57,527 nucleotides of DNA from an uncultured Prevotellaceae bacterium (lineage in GTDB: Bacteria > Bacteroidota > Bacteroidia > Bacteroidales > Bacteroidaceae), in contig CAMVUB010000010.1 of assembly GCA_947170495.1 (NCBI GenBank), forward strand, positions 1 through 57,527, written 5' to 3'. Positions within the stretch are counted from its first letter, which is position 1, and the number at the start of each line of letters is the position of its first letter. Both the position numbers and the translations under genes were made by a program. The notes beneath the pieces were generated by a model. The model had not been told where the DNA came from, searched no databases, and worked only from the letters and a program-made list of their open reading frames with translations. Below, piece by piece: positions 50,302 through 57,527 of this stretch.

Positions 50302-53300
50302 ATGAAAAACCTTCTTATTGTACTCCTGCTGTTGGTTAGCACAATAGCAACAGCTCAGGTTGACAACTACTGCCTGGAGTTTGAACCATCGGGTGTTGTT
50401 AATCTTGGCACTATCGATGACCTTCCGACAAACGAGGGGGATTATACTTTGCAGTTCTGGTTCTGCCCCACAAAATGGACACCCAAAGCCGCACTGATTC
50501 GTAGTAACACCTTCAGCATCAAACTGGGCAACAACCATTCCTTGGTGCTGAACGATGGCACGAACCACCTGACCATCACCGATAGTCGCATGGGCGAGGA
50601 CAAATGGTGCCATATATCCTTGCGTGCAGACAAGCAGGGCAACCAGACAGAGGTGACGCTAAACAACAACAAGACATACACACTGGAACACTATCTTTCG
50701 CTTTCTGCAAAGACCCATTCTTTGTGGCTGGGAGGTGATTACAGAGGACGTTTGGATGAAATCCGTCTGTGGAAGACGCTGTTGCCAACCGACTACGAGA
50801 GCTTCTACAATAACACCCTCAACAAGCTACATCCTCAGTGGGCATCACTGGTAGGGTATTGGAAGGTGGACCAGGAGCTGTGTGCCAATGTCGTCAATTT
50901 TAGATACGAGATAGTCAATGGCAAAGAGGCTGCAACAGGTTTACACGGCACCATGTCCGTAGAAGGCGTGAAGAAGGTGAAGTACACCGACAATCCCCAG
51001 ATGAAGTATCGCATCCACATGGCATACGACAATCTGGAGCATACGTTCTCACGGGCATACGACAGCGACCACTATGGTTGTCTCAGCAACTTTATCGGAA
51101 TGCTGGGCATCAGTACAGACAAGAATGGTAATGCCTGGTTTAATGCTGCTGTCCATCAAGGCTCTGTCAGCGAAGGTGCAGAATATCTGGATTCTTTTGG
51201 CGGACGTACAGGCCTGCTGCATCTGACCACAGAGGAGGCAACAATGACGCTGCCACAGGACGTAATTCCTGCCGACGCAACAAACTTCACATTAGAGTTC
51301 TGGCTGAACATTGAAGAATGGCAGGAGGGTGCAAAGGTCCTGTCGAAACGAGTGGACGATAACAATTTCTTTGAGATTACGCTGGGCGCGCCCAATACGG
51401 ATGGGACCTCTGGCCCGATCCTTCTCCAACACAATGGTGGAGAGAAGAGGGCGTTGATGGCATGGAACGGCAGCAGCAAGACCTCGACATTCCAGGCTGG
51501 CAACGACTGGTATTTCTTCGCTCTGACCCAAACAGACTTCCCTGCTTTGGCTGGGAATCAAATAGGTCTGGGCACAGCATCAATGGTTTTGGGTGAAGGA
51601 CTGAAATGTAAGTTTGATAATGTTGCCACTTGGAACGTTACCCGAACAGAAGAGCAAATCGCCAGCGACCGCACAGCTCCCGAAATGCCTGCGCCTGGCA
51701 TAAAGCTGGAGGCTTGGAGCTACTATAACAAGATGGGCTACTATCGATTCGAAAAGCCTCATAATCTTGGGTTTGATTCCTACTCGCTGCCTGGCTATCT
51801 TGACTTCATGAGGCATACTGCCGGCAACCTGCGTGGCCAACGCTGGGTGGTAACAGCCACACAGCCATCTGACGGCTCATTGAGTACAGCTGTTGGCAGT
51901 GACACAAACCGCAAACGCATGGCCAAGGCTCTGGCAGCATGTGCGAACGAAGAGGGTATTGATGGCATTGACATTGATTTCGAGTGGTTGTACAACGAAG
52001 CAGGATGGCGCAACATCGGCCTCATGCTGAAGGAACTTCGTCCTCTGCTGAAGGAAGGGAAGATAATCTCTGTCAGTATGCACAATGTGACATACAACTT
52101 CCCTAAAGACCTCATGCAATATGTTGACTTCTTCAACATCCAGCAGTATGGGCCTCAAGCAACACATTCCTATTACAGCACATATACAGACTATACCAAC
52201 CGCATCCTGAACTGGGGCGTTCCCCACGAGAAGCTGTTGCCATCCTATGCAACAATCAGTGACAATGGTGGTGGAGCGGGCACCATCGGTTACAACTGGA
52301 ATGCAGACAACATCGCCGACAATCAGGAAGAATTTGAATATAACGGCAGCAACTATGTGATGAATTCGCTGAATCAGGTCGTAGAACGTACACGCTTTGC
52401 ACGCGACAACGACCTGGCTGGCATCATGTACTGGGATATTTGTAACGACTTGCCATCGACCAATTCTCGTTCCATGGCCCGAAGGTGTGCGTATGTCATC
52501 AATGCGAATGTTCATCCGCTGATTGAGTCAGTTGCTACAGCTAACCAAGCTGTATGCCCCGAGGAGGACACGACAGCTCCCATTGCTACTCCTGACCCAG
52601 AAGACCAAGGTGAGGTCATAGAGGATCCTGTTGAAATCAAGACTCTGGATGACTTAAAGACAAACCAGATGGCTGTGAACCTTATCAACACCAATGGGCT
52701 GGGTATCATTTACAACAACCCCGCACAGACGAACTTATGGCTGGGCGAGAGCAGCAATGAAACAATGGGACAGAAGGTTGACCATGATAGCGAAGACGCT
52801 TCGTGGATGATCATACAGAAGAACGACAAGTGGTATATATATAATGTGGGGCGCCGTGAGTTTGCCAAGCTCCCCGTATATGACACTGGTAGCCGCCCAG
52901 CAACATTCACTGCAGAGCCTCTGCCTGTTGAGGTCACATGCGATGGCAATGGCACATTCTGCTTCAGGCTGGAGGGTCAGACGAGTGAGAAGGCGTGGCT
53001 GTGCGCTTCTCCACAGTTGAGCGACAAGCCTGTGTGCGAATGGACGAATACAGATAATGGTTCTACCTGGCAGATTATCACCGTTCCTATGGTGGACAGC
53101 CAAAGTGCTTATGCTATGGCCAATGCCATGCTGGACTATGCCACCGATAAGGAAGGTTACGAAATGGCAAACACAATTTCATCACTTTCCGATATCGAAA
53201 ACAATCAGGCATACACCATCAAGAATGCTATAGGGTTAGGCATCATCTATAGCAACCCGTCCAGCGCCAATCTGTGGCTGGGCGAGAGCAGTAACGAAAC

Positions 53301-53805
53301 CTTTGCCGCTCCTGTCAACCGCTTCGCAGAAAATAATATGTGGCTCGTTATCAACTACTGCAACCAATACTTCCTATACAACATTGGCCGTCAGCAGTTT
53401 GTTAATGTTCCCGTGTTTGATGTCGTCAGCCTGCCATGTACATTTCAAGACGAGCCATTCCCTCTGGAAATGACTCTGCAAGCTAACGGCTTCACATTCC
53501 GCGAGAGTGGCAGCGATGCCGAGAAAGGCTTCATGTGTGCGGCTCCACAGAATCCGTCAAAGCCAGTTGCCCAGTGGACAATAAGTGCAGGTGGCTGTCA
53601 ATGGTTGCTCGTGAAAGTTCCAGACTACAACGCAACAGATGCTTTGGAGGAGGCAATGAGGCGGCTTGACGCAACAGGAATCAAGGCAATCACATCAGGC
53701 ACAACTCCATGCTTAGAAGGCATCTATTCCCTAAGTGGTCAGCGCCTGAACCAGGCTCCCAAGCACGGAATCTTCATCCTGAATGGCAAAAAGGTAATAC
53801 GTTAA
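50302..53805 (+). CDS. Secreted multi-domain GH18 endo-beta-N-acetylglucosaminidase-like protein
   Basis: 1167 residues from the ATG at 50302 (MKNLLIVLLLLVSTIATAQ, a clear signal peptide). An ATG at 50290 adds four residues; the longer frame to 50185 lies upstream of the promoter. Two LamG-like domains come first (about 20-180, DYTLQFWFCPTKW; about 330-450, FTLEFWLNIEEW). The GH18 barrel has DGIDGIDIDFEWLY with the catalytic Glu at about 561, FFNIQQYGPQ and GIMYWDICND. Two tandem copies of an unknown domain follow (LGIIYNNPAQTNLWLGESSNET and LGIIYSNPSSANLWLGESSNET), then a C-terminal tail ending GKKVIR. With the GH29 gene nearby, N-glycans or other GlcNAc-containing host glycans are the likely target. 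Confidence 0.88.
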   Translation: MKNLLIVLLLLVSTIATAQVDNYCLEFEPSGVVNLGTIDDLPTNEGDYTLQFWFCPTKWTPKAALIRSNTFSIKLGNNHSLVLNDGTNHLTITDSRMGEDKWCHISLRADKQGNQTEVTLNNNKTYTLEHYLSLSAKTHSLWLGGDYRGRLDEIRLWKTLLPTDYESFYNNTLNKLHPQWASLVGYWKVDQELCANVVNFRYEIVNGKEAATGLHGTMSVEGVKKVKYTDNPQMKYRIHMAYDNLEHTFSRAYDSDHYGCLSNFIGMLGISTDKNGNAWFNAAVHQGSVSEGAEYLDSFGGRTGLLHLTTEEATMTLPQDVIPADATNFTLEFWLNIEEWQEGAKVLSKRVDDNNFFEITLGAPNTDGTSGPILLQHNGGEKRALMAWNGSSKTSTFQAGNDWYFFALTQTDFPALAGNQIGLGTASMVLGEGLKCKFDNVATWNVTRTEEQIASDRTAPEMPAPGIKLEAWSYYNKMGYYRFEKPHNLGFDSYSLPGYLDFMRHTAGNLRGQRWVVTATQPSDGSLSTAVGSDTNRKRMAKALAACANEEGIDGIDIDFEWLYNEAGWRNIGLMLKELRPLLKEGKIISVSMHNVTYNFPKDLMQYVDFFNIQQYGPQATHSYYSTYTDYTNRILNWGVPHEKLLPSYATISDNGGGAGTIGYNWNADNIADNQEEFEYNGSNYVMNSLNQVVERTRFARDNDLAGIMYWDICNDLPSTNSRSMARRCAYVINANVHPLIESVATANQAVCPEEDTTAPIATPDPEDQGEVIEDPVEIKTLDDLKTNQMAVNLINTNGLGIIYNNPAQTNLWLGESSNETMGQKVDHDSEDASWMIIQKNDKWYIYNVGRREFAKLPVYDTGSRPATFTAEPLPVEVTCDGNGTFCFRLEGQTSEKAWLCASPQLSDKPVCEWTNTDNGSTWQIITVPMVDSQSAYAMANAMLDYATDKEGYEMANTISSLSDIENNQAYTIKNAIGLGIIYSNPSSANLWLGESSNETFAAPVNRFAENNMWLVINYCNQYFLYNIGRQQFVNVPVFDVVSLPCTFQDEPFPLEMTLQANGFTFRESGSDAEKGFMCAAPQNPSKPVAQWTISAGGCQWLLVKVPDYNATDALEEAMRRLDATGIKAITSGTTPCLEGIYSLSGQRLNQAPKHGIFILNGKKVIR

Positions 53806-53879
53806 ACAGACAGACGACCCTTCTTTTGCTTGATGGTTCTTCTCATGTCCTTCTCTCTCATCCTTTATGAGGTGGGTGA

Positions 53880-55997
53880 TTAGCTGATGCTACTCCAGTC
53901 GTAGGAGGATTTGCCGAGGTCACGGAGGCGCTGCCACATGGCGGCGTGCTCCGGCAGGGATTGTGTGGGGTCGATATCAAGGATGTGGTTGGCGGTGTCG
54001 CGGGCGAGCTGCACGAGCTGTCCGTCGCGCGCGAGGTTGGCGATGTGCAGGTCGAAGGCGAGGCCGCTCTGTTGCGTGCCTTCGAGGTCGCCCGGGCCGC
54101 GGAACTTCAGGTCGGCTTCGGCAATCTCAAAGCCGTCGGTGGTGTCGCACATCACCTGTATGCGTTTCTTGGTATCTTCGGAGAGGTTGTATTTCGTGAC
54201 GAGGATGCAATAGCTCTGCTCGGCACCGCGACCTACGCGGCCGCGGAGCTGGTGCAGCTGTGCCAAGCCGAAGCGCTCGGCATTCTGAATGACCATCACG
54301 CTGGCGTTGGGTACATTGACGCCGACCTCTATCACGGTGGTGGCCACAAGGATCTGTGTCTCGCCACGTACAAAACGGTCCATCTCGGCGTCCTTGTCAG
54401 CAGCGCTCATCTTACCATGTACCTTGGAGATGCGCAGGTCGGGGAAGGCGGCGCAGAGGTCTGCATAGCCGTTCTCCAGATCCTGGATGTCCATCTTCTC
54501 ACTCTCTTTGATGAGGGGATAGACGACATAGACCTGTCGCCCTTTAGAGATCTCCGTGCGAATACCGCGGTAGAGGCTCTCGGTGCGCTCCTCCCAGAAA
54601 TGGCGCGTCTCAATGGGCTTACGACCCGGCGGCAGCTCATCGATGACGCTGACGTCGAGGTCGCCATAGACGGTCATGGCGAGCGTGCGCGGAATGGGTG
54701 TGGCGGTCATGACAAGGACATGTGGCACGGGCCCCTCAGCGGCGGGCTTGTGCCACAGCTTTGCACGCTGCGCCACGCCGAAGCGGTGCTGTTCGTCGAT
54801 GACCACGAGGCCGAGGCGCTGGAAGGCGACGGTATCCTCCAGCACGGCATGGGTGCCGATGAGGATATCGACCTCGCCCGCGCGCGTACCTTCTAATATA
54901 GGTTCGCGGCGGCGCTTTCCCTTGACGGAACCCGTGAGGAGCTCCACGCGGACGGGCATGTCCTTCAGGAACTCGCGGAAGGTGGCGTAGTGCTGCTCAG
55001 CGAGGATCTCAGTGGGCGCCATCAGACAGGCCTGGTAGCCGTTGTCGAGGGCGATGAGCATCGTCATCAGCGCCACGAGGGTCTTGCCCGAGCCTACATC
55101 GCCCTGCAGGAGGCGGTTCATCTGCTTGCCGCTGCCCATATCGCGGCGCATCTCCTTGATGACGCGCTTCTGGGCGTTGGTGAGCTCGAAGGGCAGGTAG
55201 TCGTGAAAGAAGGTGTTGAAGCGCTCGCCGACATGCGCGAAGACATGACCGGCGACCTGCTGCTGGCGTTGACGGGCGAAGCGCAGGATGCCGAGCTGGA
55301 TGAAGAAGAGCTCCTCGAACTTCTGGCGGTAGGTGGCGCGCCGCAGGGACTCCGCGGAGGGAGGGTAGTGCAGGTCGTGCAGGGACTGCCAGAGGGGGAT
55401 AAGGTTCAGTTCTTGGATGATGCTGGCGGGGAGGGTTTCCACACCGCCAAACGGCGAGGAGGAAATCTTCTCGAACAGCGTCTTCGTGAAGCGCTCGATG
55501 CAACGGCTGTTGAGGCCGCTTTTCTTCATGCGCTCCGTGGTGGTGTAGTAGGGTTGCAGACCCATGGTGCCCAGCTGGAGGCTGTCGGCGGGGTCAATGT
55601 CGGGGTGCGGAATGTTGAGACGGCCATTGAAGACATTGGGGCGCCCGAAGACGATATAGGGCTTGCCAATGACATAGTTCTTCTTGATCCATTTGAACGT
55701 CCCCGCCTGGAACCAGATGAGGTCCAAGATGCCGCGTCCGTCGGTGAAATGGGCGATGAGGCGGCGCTTGCGGCCGTGTCCCTCCTCCTCGAAGCTGAGG
55801 AACTCGCCGCGCACCTGTACAAAAGGCATATCGGCCGTAAGCTCGTGTATGTAATACAGCCGAGTACGGTCGATATGCTTATAGGGGAAGAAGTAAAGAA
55901 GGTCGCGGAACGTGGTGATACCCAGTTCCGCGTCCAGTAGTTTCGCCCTCTGTGGGCCTACTCCTGGCAGATAGGTGATGGGAGTAGAGAGGTCGAT
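53880..55997 (-). CDS. recG: ATP-dependent DNA helicase RecG with no canonical start codon
   Basis: RecG remodels stalled forks and branched DNA. The C-terminal helicase is clear: GDVGSGKTLVALMT (Walker A), VVIDEQHRFGV (DEQH), LVMTATPIPRTLAMT and QLRGRVGRG. The wedge/OB domain is represented by FLSFEEEGHGRKRRLIAHFTDGRG. The first ATG in frame is at 55829, but the reading frame upstream encodes a genuine RecG N-terminus: IDLSTPITYLPGVGPQRAKL and DLLYFFPYKHIDRTRLYYI. Going upstream, the only codons before the groL stop pair TAA TAA (56006-56001) are GCC and ATC. The likely start is therefore ATC at 55997 (705 residues), coupled to groL termination. If the ATG at 55829 is used, 56 conserved residues are lost. 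Confidence 0.9.
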   Translation of the reverse strand: MDLSTPITYLPGVGPQRAKLLDAELGITTFRDLLYFFPYKHIDRTRLYYIHELTADMPFVQVRGEFLSFEEEGHGRKRRLIAHFTDGRGILDLIWFQAGTFKWIKKNYVIGKPYIVFGRPNVFNGRLNIPHPDIDPADSLQLGTMGLQPYYTTTERMKKSGLNSRCIERFTKTLFEKISSSPFGGVETLPASIIQELNLIPLWQSLHDLHYPPSAESLRRATYRQKFEELFFIQLGILRFARQRQQQVAGHVFAHVGERFNTFFHDYLPFELTNAQKRVIKEMRRDMGSGKQMNRLLQGDVGSGKTLVALMTMLIALDNGYQACLMAPTEILAEQHYATFREFLKDMPVRVELLTGSVKGKRRREPILEGTRAGEVDILIGTHAVLEDTVAFQRLGLVVIDEQHRFGVAQRAKLWHKPAAEGPVPHVLVMTATPIPRTLAMTVYGDLDVSVIDELPPGRKPIETRHFWEERTESLYRGIRTEISKGRQVYVVYPLIKESEKMDIQDLENGYADLCAAFPDLRISKVHGKMSAADKDAEMDRFVRGETQILVATTVIEVGVNVPNASVMVIQNAERFGLAQLHQLRGRVGRGAEQSYCILVTKYNLSEDTKKRIQVMCDTTDGFEIAEADLKFRGPGDLEGTQQSGLAFDLHIANLARDGQLVQLARDTANHILDIDPTQSLPEHAAMWQRLRDLGKSSYDWSSIS

Positions 55998-56003
55998 GGC
56001 TTA

Positions 56004-57527
<1,524 letters not shown>

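Overview
The window looks like a chromosomal segment of a Bacteroidales bacterium, most likely of the Prevotella group. The evidence is threefold: 17 copies of the Bacteroidetes -7 promoter box TAnnTTTG in front of genes, little sign of Shine-Dalgarno sites, and typical Bacteroidales gene sets (yceD-rpmF-fabH-era-der, thrA / ApgM-type homoserine kinase / thrC, a FeoA-FeoB fusion, secreted GH29, GH3 and GH18 enzymes). No rRNA, tRNA, CRISPR array, transposase or SusC/SusD pair was seen. Genus-level assignment is inference. || Layout. 1-857: 5' end of cstA (minus), a cstA control region with three phased boxes, a possible small transcript, and three phased palindromes after dnaK. 858-9126: dnaK; a small lipoprotein gene (plus); a minus-strand housekeeping run yceD-rpmF-fabH-era-der; and an orphan membrane histidine kinase. 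9220-13785: a clostripain-like lipoprotein, a small protein, Xaa-Pro aminopeptidase and a C1 peptidase. 13930-17653: recJ and recQ. 17755-23080: the threonine operon. 23129-27713: a secreted GH29 enzyme divergent from an AraC regulator. 27723-30245: recA behind a carboxy(nor)spermidine dehydrogenase-like gene. 30371-36832: a three-gene envelope operon (TPR/transmembrane regulator, unknown protein, MG2-domain protein). 37216-41320: a CyuA/UPF0597 enzyme and a GH3 enzyme. 41561-44230: clpB. 44270-46925: feoAB with its small Cys-rich partner. 47175-53805: a SusCD-less host-glycan cluster (GH29, GEVED-like protein, GH18). 53880-57527: recG directly behind groL, which runs off the right edge. || The most unusual property is the load of short palindromic elements. 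At least eleven GC-rich copies are present, in two sequence classes with borders AGACCC...GGGTCT or GGCCCCC...GGGGGCC. Many lie in frame inside conserved genes: era, apgM twice, thrC twice, cyuA, feoB and the MG2-protein gene. Two more, between recJ/recQ and thrA/apgM, overlap the upstream stop codon and contain the downstream start codon plus about 26 N-terminal codons. One roughly 115-bp unit occurs twice at about 94% identity by eye, once between genes and once in frame in cyuA. They behave like Rickettsia palindromic elements, but in a Bacteroidetes genome. AT-rich repeat families (AAAGTGAAA, TTTAAACC, AATTGAAAA, TTCCGTG) fill the intergenic spaces and in places appear to be read in frame. 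|| Other points: recG lacks a canonical start codon after the groL stop; a gene in the glycan cluster has lost its C-terminal tail to a frameshift; several promoters lie so close to the start codon that leaderless or near-leaderless mRNAs are likely; and the clpB leader can form a perfect 18-bp long-range stem.
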